DNA of 64,000 nucleotides from Chitinophagales bacterium (GTDB lineage Bacteria; Bacteroidota; Bacteroidia; Chitinophagales; CAIOSU01), in NCBI GenBank assembly GCA_018401955.1, contig JAGYJT010000007.1:35951-99950 (forward strand). The letters run 5' to 3'. Position numbers and translations under genes: made by a program. How positions within the stretch are numbered: the stretch's first letter is position 1; each line of letters opens with the position of its first letter. This document shows positions 28,188 through 36,798 of this stretch, piece after piece. The notes beneath the pieces are model-generated. The model ran no database searches, had not been told where the DNA came from, and was given only the letters and a program-made list of their open reading frames with translations.

Positions 28188-29786
28188 ATGAAAAGAGTTT
28201 TTAGTATAATACTGCTGTGCACATCGGTATTTTTTGTAAATGGACAAACCAATCTTGATTTAAGGGCTATAATGCCATTGAATGATAATGCCAACGATAT
28301 TTGGGGCTATGTAGATAGCCTTGGAAACGAGTATGCTATAGTGGGGCTTAAAAACAGCACTAAGATTATTGATGTTACCGACCCTGAAAACCCAGTTAGT
28401 TTGCATACTATACCGGGCCCTAATTCTACATGGCGCGACATTAAAACTTGGGGCCAATATGCTTATGTAACCAATGAAACAAGCAATGGGCTATTGATTA
28501 TTGATTTAGCTGGTTTGCCTGCCACCATAGCTACAAAAGAGACCAATTTTAATGCTGAATTGGAGACTGCCCACAATATATTTATTGATGAAAAAGGCTT
28601 TGCTTATTGCTTCGGATATAATGATTCCATTCGTTCTATTCCTACCGATGAAAGAGGAGCCTATATTATTGACTTGCGAACCGACCCATGGAACCCTTCA
28701 TTTGCAGGGAGATACGCTAGCGCTTATGTGCATGATGGATTTGTGCGCAACGATACCATGTGGGTAGCACAGATATATGCGGGCACTTTTGCCGCAGTAG
28801 ATGTGAGTACTAAGGCTAACTTGGTAGTAATGGCCAACCAAGAAACACCGAGCCGGTTTACACACAATAGCTGGCTTACCGATGACGGCAAGTACATTGT
28901 TAATAGCGATGAGGTATCCAGCGGTTTTATTTCTTTTTATGATGTTAGCGACTTAGATAATATAGCCGAAACGGACCGCTACCAAGCCGTGCCAGGTTCT
29001 GGACTAATACCGCATAATGCATTTGTATTTGGCGACTATGTGGTAGTGTCGTATTACAAACACGGAGTAGTAATACTGGATGCAACCAAAAAGAACAATG
29101 TTATTGAAGTAGGTGGTTATGATACCTCCCCATTTATTGCAAGCGATGGTTTTAATGGCTGTTGGGGCGTTTACCCATATTTGCCATCAGGTAATATTAT
29201 AGCATCCGATATTGAAGAAGGACTATTTATATTGACCCCTACTTTTCAGAGAGCCTGCTATCTTGAAGGAAATGTAACCCAAACCAACACCGGTGGTAAC
29301 TTAGGCTCTGTGAAAGTTGATATTATTGGTACCGATAATTTTGACCTAACCGGTTTCAATGGAAACTACTTAACCGGGATTGGCACACCTGGAGATTATG
29401 ATGTTCGTTTCTCTCGCGCTGGCTGCAGCACACAAATATTTACCAACATTACTTTAACTGCCGGACAAACAGTTACGCTAAATGCTGACCTACAGTGCAA
29501 TAACCTAACCGATATTGCAGGCGTGGATGCTACTGAGCCTTACTTAACCGCTAAACCATCAGTATTTAGTGGGCACACTGCAATTGGCTTTTATACAGGA
29601 GAGTTTGGCTTATCGCAATCAAGCATGGATATTTATGACATGAACGGAAGCAGGTTATACCATTGGGAATTTGAAACTGCTACAGGTGAAGTAATGGTTG
29701 GGGATAACTTACCAGCTGGCATGTATCTGGTTACAATCAATAACGCTAACTTTGCGCACAGTATTAAAATACTGAAGAACCAGTAA
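28188..29786 (+). CDS. choice-of-anchor B / LVIVD-repeat protein with T9SS sorting domain (short paralogue)
   Basis: 532-residue secreted protein and tandem paralogue of the upstream gene: the first 350 residues align throughout (ANDIWGYVDSLGNEYAIVGL here, SDIWGYVDDNGKEYAIVGL there; PYLPSGNIIASDIEEGLFIL here, PYLPSGNILVTDIENGLFIL there). Signal peptide, LVIVD propeller, one carboxypeptidase-regulatory-like module (about 355-440), then a C-terminal sorting domain (MDIYDMNGSRLYHWEF ... HSIKILKNQ). The MAM, PKD and SprB parts of the longer copy are absent. It starts 9 bp downstream of it and lies 6 bp before a trkA-type gene, so all three may share a transcript. Confidence 0.87.
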   Translation: MKRVFSIILLCTSVFFVNGQTNLDLRAIMPLNDNANDIWGYVDSLGNEYAIVGLKNSTKIIDVTDPENPVSLHTIPGPNSTWRDIKTWGQYAYVTNETSNGLLIIDLAGLPATIATKETNFNAELETAHNIFIDEKGFAYCFGYNDSIRSIPTDERGAYIIDLRTDPWNPSFAGRYASAYVHDGFVRNDTMWVAQIYAGTFAAVDVSTKANLVVMANQETPSRFTHNSWLTDDGKYIVNSDEVSSGFISFYDVSDLDNIAETDRYQAVPGSGLIPHNAFVFGDYVVVSYYKHGVVILDATKKNNVIEVGGYDTSPFIASDGFNGCWGVYPYLPSGNIIASDIEEGLFILTPTFQRACYLEGNVTQTNTGGNLGSVKVDIIGTDNFDLTGFNGNYLTGIGTPGDYDVRFSRAGCSTQIFTNITLTAGQTVTLNADLQCNNLTDIAGVDATEPYLTAKPSVFSGHTAIGFYTGEFGLSQSSMDIYDMNGSRLYHWEFETATGEVMVGDNLPAGMYLVTINNANFAHSIKILKNQ

Positions 29787-29792
29787 GACTCT

Positions 29793-30488
29793 ATGAAATC
29801 GCGTTTTGTGGTTATAGGTTTGGGCCGTTTTGGCTCTGCTGTAGCCAAAACCCTTGCAGAAAAAGGTGCCGAAGTAATGGCCATTGACCAAAATGAAGAA
29901 GCCGTAAGCTTACTGGCCGATCATGTGGCATTGGCCGTAACTATGGATGCTGCCGATATTAAAGCCCTCCGCTCTCATAATATTGATGAAATGGATGCCG
30001 CCATTGTAGCCATTGGCACCAGCTTTGAGAGCGAGTTGCTGGTTATTGTAAATTTAATGGATTTGGGTGTGCCACGTATTATAGCGCGCGCTATGACACA
30101 AACCCAAAGGGCTATTTTAGAGAAAATCGGCATCAAAGAAATCGTTTCTCCAGAAACAGAGGTGGGTGTAAACCTTGCCGAGCGCTTAATGAACCCCGGT
30201 ATCAAATCTTACCTGCAATTGCCAGATGAATATGAAATTGTAGAGATAGACATACCTGAAAATTGCCAATTGCGCAGCCTTGCAGATATTGATTTGAGAA
30301 AAAGGTACAACATAAACTTGATAGCACTAAAACGTAAAAATTATAAAAATGTAAACGGCGAAAGTGTTGAAGTAGAGCACTTAATTGGGGTACCTGGCCC
30401 CGATTTAAAACTGCAATCAGGCGACACTATGATTATTATTGGGAAAGAAAAAGACGTGAACAGGTTTATTGAAGTAAACCAGCGTTAA
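29793..30488 (+). CDS. TrkA/KtrA family potassium uptake regulatory protein
   Basis: 231-residue cytoplasmic RCK protein. The N-terminal Rossmann domain binds NAD(H)/ATP/ADP (FVVIGLGRFGSAVAKTLAEK, then VMAIDQNEEAV); the C-terminal RCK_C/TrkA_C domain spans about residues 140-230 (YEIVEIDIPENCQLRSLADI to SGDTMIIIGKE). Such proteins gate a KtrB/TrkH channel, and none is in the window, so the membrane partner must lie elsewhere. It sits 6 bp after a T9SS protein gene, an unusual neighbour. Length is that of KtrA (single RCK), not E. coli TrkA (double). Confidence 0.9.
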   Translation: MKSRFVVIGLGRFGSAVAKTLAEKGAEVMAIDQNEEAVSLLADHVALAVTMDAADIKALRSHNIDEMDAAIVAIGTSFESELLVIVNLMDLGVPRIIARAMTQTQRAILEKIGIKEIVSPETEVGVNLAERLMNPGIKSYLQLPDEYEIVEIDIPENCQLRSLADIDLRKRYNINLIALKRKNYKNVNGESVEVEHLIGVPGPDLKLQSGDTMIIIGKEKDVNRFIEVNQR

Positions 30489-30543
30489 AGGTGCTCACCA
30501 AAATACCCAATATTTACACATAACTATTCCACAATTATTTGCT

Positions 30544-30551
30544 TATATTTG
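30544..30551 (+). promoter_or_regulatory. candidate -7 box (TATATTTG) for secDF
   Basis: Exact TAnnTTTG match, 34 bp before the secDF ATG. I see no TTTG -33 element at normal spacing. Confidence 0.35.
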
Positions 30552-30585
30552 CCAGCCAAAATTAAGAACCAATTAACCCCAATCG

Positions 30586-33500
30586 ATGCAAGCTAAAGGA
30601 TTAATCAGAGTATTCGTCATCGTTCTATTACTGGTTTGTTTATACCACCTTTCTTTTACCTTTTTCACAGGTCGTGTTGAGAAAAGAGCAGAGGACTACG
30701 CCAAAGAACAAATAAACCTACCGGCTTACGACGGTATGCGCGACGATACTGTTGCTATTGCTAACTTGATGCCCGACCTAGAGGCAAGGTATCTTGACTC
30801 TGTGTATAACACAACGGTGCTAGACCTGTTTATTGTGCAATACACCTATGGTGAACTTAAAAAGTACCAGCTAAGCTTAGGTCTTGACCTTAGCGGTGGT
30901 ATGAGTATCACCCTTCAGGTAAGTATGGATCAGTTGCTCGAAAAAATGAGCGACAATAGTAAAGATGCTGCCTTTAATGCGGCGCTTAACGAAGCACGTG
31001 TACAGCAGTTAACAGCCAATACCGATTTTATTACTTTGTTTGCCGAAGCTTACGCCAAGCAGCCAAATAAAAATCCTTTGGCAACTATTTTTGCTACCCC
31101 ATCTAACAAAGACAAAATAAAGTACAACGATACTGATGAAGCGGTAATAGCGGCTATACGTGAAGAGGCTAACGCTGCCTTTAGCAAAACCGTTGAAATT
31201 GTTCGTGCCCGTGTTGACGGACTAGGTGTAACTAACCCGAATATTACCGAGCAAACGCTTACCCAGCGTATTGAGATTGAATTGCCTGGTATCAAAAACC
31301 CAGCCCGTGCGCGTAAGTTGCTTCAATCAACTGCCGAACTTGAATTTTGGGAGACTTGGGAAAACGCAGAGGTTTCAGTAGGGTTTGATGAGGCCAATTT
31401 AATTGTTGCTGAGTACCTAGGCTATGATGTAGACACTACTGAAAAAGATGGACAAGTACCAAGTGTAAGCGACAATGATGATGCCACTACCCTAGCAGAT
31501 GATGCTGATGACAATGAAATAGTTGATGCTGACTCAGCATCCATTGGCTCTCTATTAGGAGACGATACTACCGCAAGCGCTGAAGGTGACTCTGCCGCTT
31601 TGCAAGGTGATGATGCTGCTAAAATGCGCAAACAATACCCGCTTTATGGCACCCAATACTCACTTATACAACCAAATATTTTCCAAACAGAGCAAGGTGG
31701 TTTTGCTTACGGTCAAGGCTCTGTTATAGGTTACTCTTATAATAACGACCGCGACAGTGTTGACAGGTGGTTGAGCGATCCTCAAGTGCGTGCACTGTTC
31801 CCTAAAAACATCAAGTTTTTGTGGGGTGCCAAAATGATTAAAGGCACAAGCTTGTATGCGTTGCATGCCATTAAAACTGCTACCAACACTGATGAGGCAC
31901 CTCTAGGTGGCGATGATATTGCTGATGCAAAACGTATCTCCGATCCGGTTACTGGTATGCCAATTATTACCATGTCAATGAACAGTGCTGGCGCCACTAA
32001 ATGGAAAAGGCTCACTACTGCTAACAAAGGTAAAGTTGTTGCCATAGTAATGGACAACAAGGTATACACAGCTCCTGTAGTTCAATCTGTAATGTCATAC
32101 GAGTCACAAATTACGGGTGACTTTACCGTACGCGAAGCAGAAGATTTATCCAGCATCATCCGTGCTGGTAAACTACCAGCACCTGCAGTAATTGTAGAAG
32201 AAGCCTTAGTAGGTTCTACTCTAGGTCAAGAGTCAATTAATGCTGGTTTATACTCGCTTTTAGGCGGTTTGCTATTGGTACTAACCTTTATGGTGTTTTA
32301 CTTTAGCAAGGCCGGTATCATTGCTGATTTGGTGCTATTCCTTAACCTAATCTTTATTTTAGGCACCTTGGCTTCGTTTGGTGCGGCACTTACTTTGCCA
32401 GGTATTGCAGGTATTGTACTTACCATTGGTATGGCAGTTGATGCAAACGTTATCATATTTGAGCGTATTAAAGAGGAGCTTAGTAAGGGTAAGAGCATGC
32501 TTACCGCCATTTCAGATGGTTATAGCAAATCTTACTCAGCAATTATCGATGCAAACATTACTACCCTATTAACTGGTAGCGTACTTTACTACTTTGGTGT
32601 AGGCCCTATCCGTGGTTTTGCCTTGATTTTGATAATCGGTATCCTTTCATCATTGGTTACCGCAGTACTGGTATCGCGCCTACTAATGGAGCGCGTAAAT
32701 AGCAGTGGTGGCAAAATGAGTTTCTTTATAGGTGCTACCAAGAGTGTGTTAGCAACTGCTAATTACCAGTTTATCCAAAAACGCAAACTATCGTACATCA
32801 TCTCAGGTACTATTATTGCCTTAGGTATTGCCTCTATGGTTACTCGTGGTTTTGAGTTGGGCGTTGATTTCCAAGGTGGCCGTAGCTACCAAGTGCGTTT
32901 CGACCAAACGGTTAGCGTAAATGATGTGAGAAAATCACTTTCAGATAATTTGGATAATGCTTCAATGAGTGTTAAAACCTTCGGTGCAACATCATTGAAC
33001 CAGTTGAAAATCGTTACCTCTTATCGTGTTGCCGAAACTGGTAGTGAAGTAGATAGCCTTGTAGACACTCAAATCTATGAGTCGTTAAAAGGATTCTATC
33101 AAACAGAACCTACCTACAAGCAGTTTAGCGACGAATACAAAGTAGCGGCATCTAAAACAGGTCCAACCATCGCATCTGACATTCGAACCGCAGCTATTTA
33201 TGCTACGATTTTCTCATTGATTATCATCTTCTTGTACATCTTGTTCCGTTTCCGTAAAGCAGAGTTTGCGATTGGTGCATTGGTTACTACCACGCACGAC
33301 GTGCTGATGCTATTAAGCGTGTTCAGTATTTTCAAGGGTATCCTTCCTTTCTCTTTAGAGATTGACCAGAACTTTATAGCGGCTATACTTACCGTAATTG
33401 GTTACTCACTGAATGATACAGTAATTGTATTTGACCGTATTCGTGAATACTTGTTCGAGTACCCAAGCAAGAAGGTATCTGAAGTAACTAATTTGGCTAT

Positions 33501-33711
33501 CAACAGCACCCTAAGCCGTACTTTGATTACATCATTAACCACTTTGGTTGTAGTATTGATGTTGTTCTTGTTTGGTGGTGAGGTTATCCAAGGTTTTGCA
33601 TTCGCATTGTTGATTGGTATCGGTTTCGGTACCTACTCTTCAATCTTTATTGCAGCTCCTTTGGTTGTTGACATTCAAGCTGCTCGCGAAAAGAGAGAAT
33701 TGAAAAAATAA
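30586..33711 (+). CDS. secDF: protein translocase subunit SecDF (fused)
   Basis: 1041-residue fusion of SecD and SecF, the RND-type accessory of the Sec translocon that uses the proton gradient to pull substrates into the periplasm. SecD part: TM1 (residues 7-23), LGLDLSGGMSITLQV, DGLGVTNPNITEQ in the P1 base, then five TMs with GMAVDANVIIFERIKEE. SecF part: TM near residue 737, FELGVDFQGGRSYQV, and five TMs with GYSLNDTVIVFDRIREY. Both conserved charged TM4 motifs are intact. An acidic low-complexity insert of about 70 residues (281-350, rich in Asp and Ala) interrupts the periplasmic P1 region. Fusion is normal in Bacteroidota. Confidence 0.96.
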   Translation: MQAKGLIRVFVIVLLLVCLYHLSFTFFTGRVEKRAEDYAKEQINLPAYDGMRDDTVAIANLMPDLEARYLDSVYNTTVLDLFIVQYTYGELKKYQLSLGLDLSGGMSITLQVSMDQLLEKMSDNSKDAAFNAALNEARVQQLTANTDFITLFAEAYAKQPNKNPLATIFATPSNKDKIKYNDTDEAVIAAIREEANAAFSKTVEIVRARVDGLGVTNPNITEQTLTQRIEIELPGIKNPARARKLLQSTAELEFWETWENAEVSVGFDEANLIVAEYLGYDVDTTEKDGQVPSVSDNDDATTLADDADDNEIVDADSASIGSLLGDDTTASAEGDSAALQGDDAAKMRKQYPLYGTQYSLIQPNIFQTEQGGFAYGQGSVIGYSYNNDRDSVDRWLSDPQVRALFPKNIKFLWGAKMIKGTSLYALHAIKTATNTDEAPLGGDDIADAKRISDPVTGMPIITMSMNSAGATKWKRLTTANKGKVVAIVMDNKVYTAPVVQSVMSYESQITGDFTVREAEDLSSIIRAGKLPAPAVIVEEALVGSTLGQESINAGLYSLLGGLLLVLTFMVFYFSKAGIIADLVLFLNLIFILGTLASFGAALTLPGIAGIVLTIGMAVDANVIIFERIKEELSKGKSMLTAISDGYSKSYSAIIDANITTLLTGSVLYYFGVGPIRGFALILIIGILSSLVTAVLVSRLLMERVNSSGGKMSFFIGATKSVLATANYQFIQKRKLSYIISGTIIALGIASMVTRGFELGVDFQGGRSYQVRFDQTVSVNDVRKSLSDNLDNASMSVKTFGATSLNQLKIVTSYRVAETGSEVDSLVDTQIYESLKGFYQTEPTYKQFSDEYKVAASKTGPTIASDIRTAAIYATIFSLIIIFLYILFRFRKAEFAIGALVTTTHDVLMLLSVFSIFKGILPFSLEIDQNFIAAILTVIGYSLNDTVIVFDRIREYLFEYPSKKVSEVTNLAINSTLSRTLITSLTTLVVVLMLFLFGGEVIQGFAFALLIGIGFGTYSSIFIAAPLVVDIQAAREKRELKK

Positions 33712-33732
33712 TGCTTCTTTAACAATATTTAC

Positions 33733-33760
33733 AGAGGCTGTTCCTATTGGGGCAGCCTCT
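33733..33760 (+). terminator. intrinsic terminator after secDF
   Basis: 12-bp stem AGAGGCTGTTCC / GGGGCAGCCTCT (two T-G pairs) with a TATT loop, followed by TTTGTTTTGGG. Lies 22 bp after the secDF stop. Confidence 0.85.
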
Positions 33761-33844
33761 TTTGTTTTGGGATATATTTTGATTTGGTGAAATTGCAGGA
33801 ACAAAATGAGGTTGCTTTGTGGTTTTCACGATAAACACTATCAG

Positions 33845-34144
33845 ATGAAAGGAAACTTTAACGATATAATCAACAGTGACAAACCCGTACTGGTTGATTT
33901 TTTTGCCACTTGGTGTGGCCCATGCAAAACCATGAACCCTATATTGGAAGAAGTAGCCACCGAGGCCGGAGACAATGCCCGCATCATTAAAATTGATGTA
34001 GACAAGAACCCAAATGTTGCAGCACAATACCAAGTAAGAGGGGTGCCTACCCTTATTTTGTTTAAAAATGGCAAAATACTCTGGCAACAATCCGGTGTGG
34101 TGCCCGGCCATCAGCTAAAGCAATTGTTGCAGCAACATGCTTAA
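33845..34144 (+). CDS. thioredoxin
   Basis: 99-residue cytoplasmic disulfide reductase with the canonical active site WCGPC (in FFATWCGPCKTMNP) and the cis-proline region RGVPTLILFKNG. The frame extends to 33806, but the ATG at 33845 (MKGNFNDIINSDKP) gives the usual thioredoxin N-terminus, and the extra residues upstream overlap the terminator-side leader. A single gene between the secDF terminator and a PhoX-like lipoprotein gene. Whether it is the main thioredoxin or a paralogue is not visible. Confidence 0.92.
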   Translation: MKGNFNDIINSDKPVLVDFFATWCGPCKTMNPILEEVATEAGDNARIIKIDVDKNPNVAAQYQVRGVPTLILFKNGKILWQQSGVVPGHQLKQLLQQHA

Positions 34145-34179
34145 CGTAACATTAACAGTACTATAAGCCGAGCATGATG

Positions 34180-34187
34180 TATTTTTG
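34180..34187 (+). promoter_or_regulatory. candidate -7 box (TATTTTTG) for the PhoX-like lipoprotein
   Basis: Exact TAnnTTTG match 15 bp before the ATG at 34203; no clear -33 element. Confidence 0.35.
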
Positions 34188-34202
34188 TAAAAAATAGCTC
34201 TC

Positions 34203-35678
34203 ATGCGCCCTATATACTTGCTTGCCTTGGCTTTGCCTTTAATGTTTTCATGTGGAGATGCAACAGAACAAAACCCTAAGCCTACAACCGAAGCGGTCGA
34301 TACGTTTAGTTTGTTCAAACCATTAGCGTCAAACTTTGATAACCGCACGGTATTGATACCTGAGGGATATAAGTATGATATCATTTACACCGCTGGCATT
34401 GACTCTGTAACGAAGGCTGATGGCAAGAAATTTCCAGCTAGGGAAAATGCAGATTTTACGGCATACATACCTATTGAGGGAAGCAATGAACATGGTTATC
34501 TGTTTGTAAACCACGAAAGCAAGAACCTAGACGATAACCTGGGTGATGGTGGCGGCGGTGCCCTACTTGAAATCATTAAAGAAAATGACACCTGGAAAAC
34601 GATTTCCATTAAGCACATAGACTTTGAAACTGTAGGTGGCACATTACGTAACTGCGGAGGTACCCTTACGCCACAAAATACCATTCTTACCGCCGAAGAA
34701 ACCGAACCCAGCAACAATGCCGCACTTAAGGGAGAATATCGCGACACTAGCGATTTTAACGGCCTTAAGCGCTACCAAAACTTTGGTTGGATGGTTGAGG
34801 TTGACCCATTTACTGGCAAGGCCCTGCACAAGCTTTATGCCATGGGCCGCTATGAACATGAAGATGCGCACATAATGCCCGATAACAAAACCATTTATTT
34901 AACGGATGATGCTACGCCTGCCGTATTTTTTAAGTTTGTGGCCGATACCGCTGGTGTGTATACCAGTGGCCAATTGTATGCTTACAAGCAATCGGCTGAT
35001 GGGGAAAGTGGCGAATGGTTGACCATACCCCGTGACATGGACTCATTACTTATTGCCCGTGATGTAGCGATGCGACTTGGGGCTACCTTGTTTGTGCGCC
35101 ATGAGTGGGTTGATGGACTTGGTGATAAAATTTACATTTCTGAAACTGGAAACGATAGTTATAACCTTGACCGCCCAGTAGGATTTGGGGCTAAGCCGGC
35201 CAACTACTTTGCCGATTGCTGCCACAGCGGCGACAATAATTACAGCGACCCCTATGGCCGTGTGTTAGAGTTAGACCTCAACACCTTGAAGCTTCGTACC
35301 CTGGTAGCTGGCGGAGATATTACAGGCGCATTGCCGGGCAACTTTGCAAACCCAGATGGCATGTACCTAGGAAACGTAAACGGTAAGAACTACCTAATGA
35401 TTAATGAAGACCTTATTGGCAATAAGCATAACCGCGTAGGCGAACCCGGCTTTGGGAAGGATGAGATATACAACGAAATATACTTTCTTGACTTGGACAA
35501 CCCCAACCCTACCGCCAACGATTTGAAACGATTCCTTGTTGGCCCTGAAGGTTGCGAAACCACGGGTACCATGTTTACACCCGATGGCAAAACTATGTTT
35601 GTGAGCATACAACACCCAAGCGCAAACAACCCTGCACCGTTTAACAAAACGGTGGTTATCGCGATTAGTGGTTTTTAG
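34203..35678 (+). CDS. PhoX-like (DUF839) lipoprotein, putative phosphatase
   Basis: 491-residue exported lipoprotein. A short signal ends in a lipobox (LMFSCGD, Cys17). The rest is the DUF839/PhoX-type six-bladed propeller: LFVNHESKNLDDNLG, CGGTLTPQNTILTAEE with the conserved Glu residues, GRYEHEDAHIMPDNKTIYLT, and NPDGMYLGNVNGKNYLMINE. Its C-terminus (MFTPDGKTMFVSIQHPS) is also characteristic. PhoX enzymes are Ca2+/Fe-dependent alkaline phosphatases; here the Tat signal usual for PhoX is replaced by a lipoprotein signal, so iron loading would differ and enzymatic activity is not assured. Single gene. Confidence 0.8.
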   Translation: MRPIYLLALALPLMFSCGDATEQNPKPTTEAVDTFSLFKPLASNFDNRTVLIPEGYKYDIIYTAGIDSVTKADGKKFPARENADFTAYIPIEGSNEHGYLFVNHESKNLDDNLGDGGGGALLEIIKENDTWKTISIKHIDFETVGGTLRNCGGTLTPQNTILTAEETEPSNNAALKGEYRDTSDFNGLKRYQNFGWMVEVDPFTGKALHKLYAMGRYEHEDAHIMPDNKTIYLTDDATPAVFFKFVADTAGVYTSGQLYAYKQSADGESGEWLTIPRDMDSLLIARDVAMRLGATLFVRHEWVDGLGDKIYISETGNDSYNLDRPVGFGAKPANYFADCCHSGDNNYSDPYGRVLELDLNTLKLRTLVAGGDITGALPGNFANPDGMYLGNVNGKNYLMINEDLIGNKHNRVGEPGFGKDEIYNEIYFLDLDNPNPTANDLKRFLVGPEGCETTGTMFTPDGKTMFVSIQHPSANNPAPFNKTVVIAISGF

Positions 35679-35680
35679 TT

Positions 35681-35759
35681 ACTGGTTAACTTGTTATTGG
35701 TTTATTGCTGTAATACCTAACGACTAATACACCTATAACCAGTTAACCAATCAACCAGC
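35681..35759. repeat. imperfect inverted repeat built of TTGGTT/AACCAA units
   Basis: Left arm ACTGGTTAACTTGTTATTGG (35681-35700); right arm ending ACCAGTTAACCAATCAACC (from 35738). The arms are partly complementary, and the region lies between convergent genes. The 14-mer ACCAGTTAACCAAT (35738-35751) recurs exactly at 62835-62848 in another intergenic inverted repeat. Confidence 0.55.
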
Positions 35760-36539
35760 TTACAACAACTTGGCTATTTCAAAGTGCATACCATCGGGCC
35801 GGGTTTTAAAATGGCCGCCCCAATAAAAGCCTAGCTCATTTGCCAATGGCACCAACTCACGCAGTTGACCTTGCTGGCCAACCAAGGCTGGTACGGCGCC
35901 AAGTTTGTTCCATGCCACATTTATATCGAAAGCCGTGCCAAATGCATGCATGCTTAAGTTGGTTGCGCTACCGCGAATTAAACGAGGGTTGTATGCCCCA
36001 GCATAGGTTTTTACCAAATGTAGCAGGCCTTGCTGCTCCCATCCTGACCAAAGCGCTTTAAGTTGCTCAGCACCTTTCTTGTGGAAGTAAATTTTATCGC
36101 CAGTGCCAGTAACTAGTTTTAGCTGCGGTACTTTTACTAATGTCATATTTTCGGCAGCCCAGTTATCGGTTACAATAACTCCTCCAGCTATTTTAGGGTT
36201 AGGTTTAAACTTGAACGTACCAAAAGCATTTTGTTTAGCCTCGTTACCAACCAATGGAGCCAAATTGTTTGGGGCAGGTGGCCAGTTTTGGCTTATCTTG
36301 CTGTTATCGGCATCGGTTATGCCACCAAAGCCCAGAATCATTGCCACACCATAGCTTTTATTACCAACAATACCATCGGGCTGCAAGCCATTATCCTGCT
36401 GAAATTGGATGGTAGTAGCAAGTGTTGCCTGGCCAAAGTCGCCATCAGCTCCTCCAGCTAGGTCATACCCCTGCCCTATCAAAAAATATTGCCAGCGTTC
36501 AACATCTTTTCCTTTGGCCCCTAGTTTTATGAGTTTCAT
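35760..36539 (-). CDS. peptidoglycan-binding and M15 (VanY/endolysin-like) peptidase
   Basis: 259-residue putative peptidoglycan hydrolase. The N-terminal domain (residues 1-75) is a PG_binding_1 module (GADGDFGQATLATTIQFQQ, DGIVGNKSYG). The C-terminal M15-type domain carries SATNLSMHAFGTAFDINVAW (zinc ligands His and Asp) and DGMHFEI (third ligand His). It would cleave peptide stems of peptidoglycan. There is no signal peptide, as in phage or tailocin endolysins, but no phage genes surround it. The stop lies beside an intergenic inverted repeat. Could be released by lysis or exported by another route. Confidence 0.82.
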   Translation of the reverse strand: MKLIKLGAKGKDVERWQYFLIGQGYDLAGGADGDFGQATLATTIQFQQDNGLQPDGIVGNKSYGVAMILGFGGITDADNSKISQNWPPAPNNLAPLVGNEAKQNAFGTFKFKPNPKIAGGVIVTDNWAAENMTLVKVPQLKLVTGTGDKIYFHKKGAEQLKALWSGWEQQGLLHLVKTYAGAYNPRLIRGSATNLSMHAFGTAFDINVAWNKLGAVPALVGQQGQLRELVPLANELGFYWGGHFKTRPDGMHFEIAKLL

Positions 36540-36798
36540 GCATTAGTTGTTTTGCGTTAAACATACTACACGTTTTTTAAATGCCAAAATATATTTTGCA
36601 TTTAAAAATACCATAAGTTACTAGTCAATTACTTACCCTTTTAGCCCAAGCAAGTAATTCCTTAATAATTATACTTTGAATAGTGCAACTCAACAGAAAA
36701 AGCAAGAATTTGCAGACTTTAACAATTTAACCTAGCGCTAACATTGGCCATAAGCCAAAATAGGCTAATACCAGTACCTTTAAACTTTGATGCTTACC

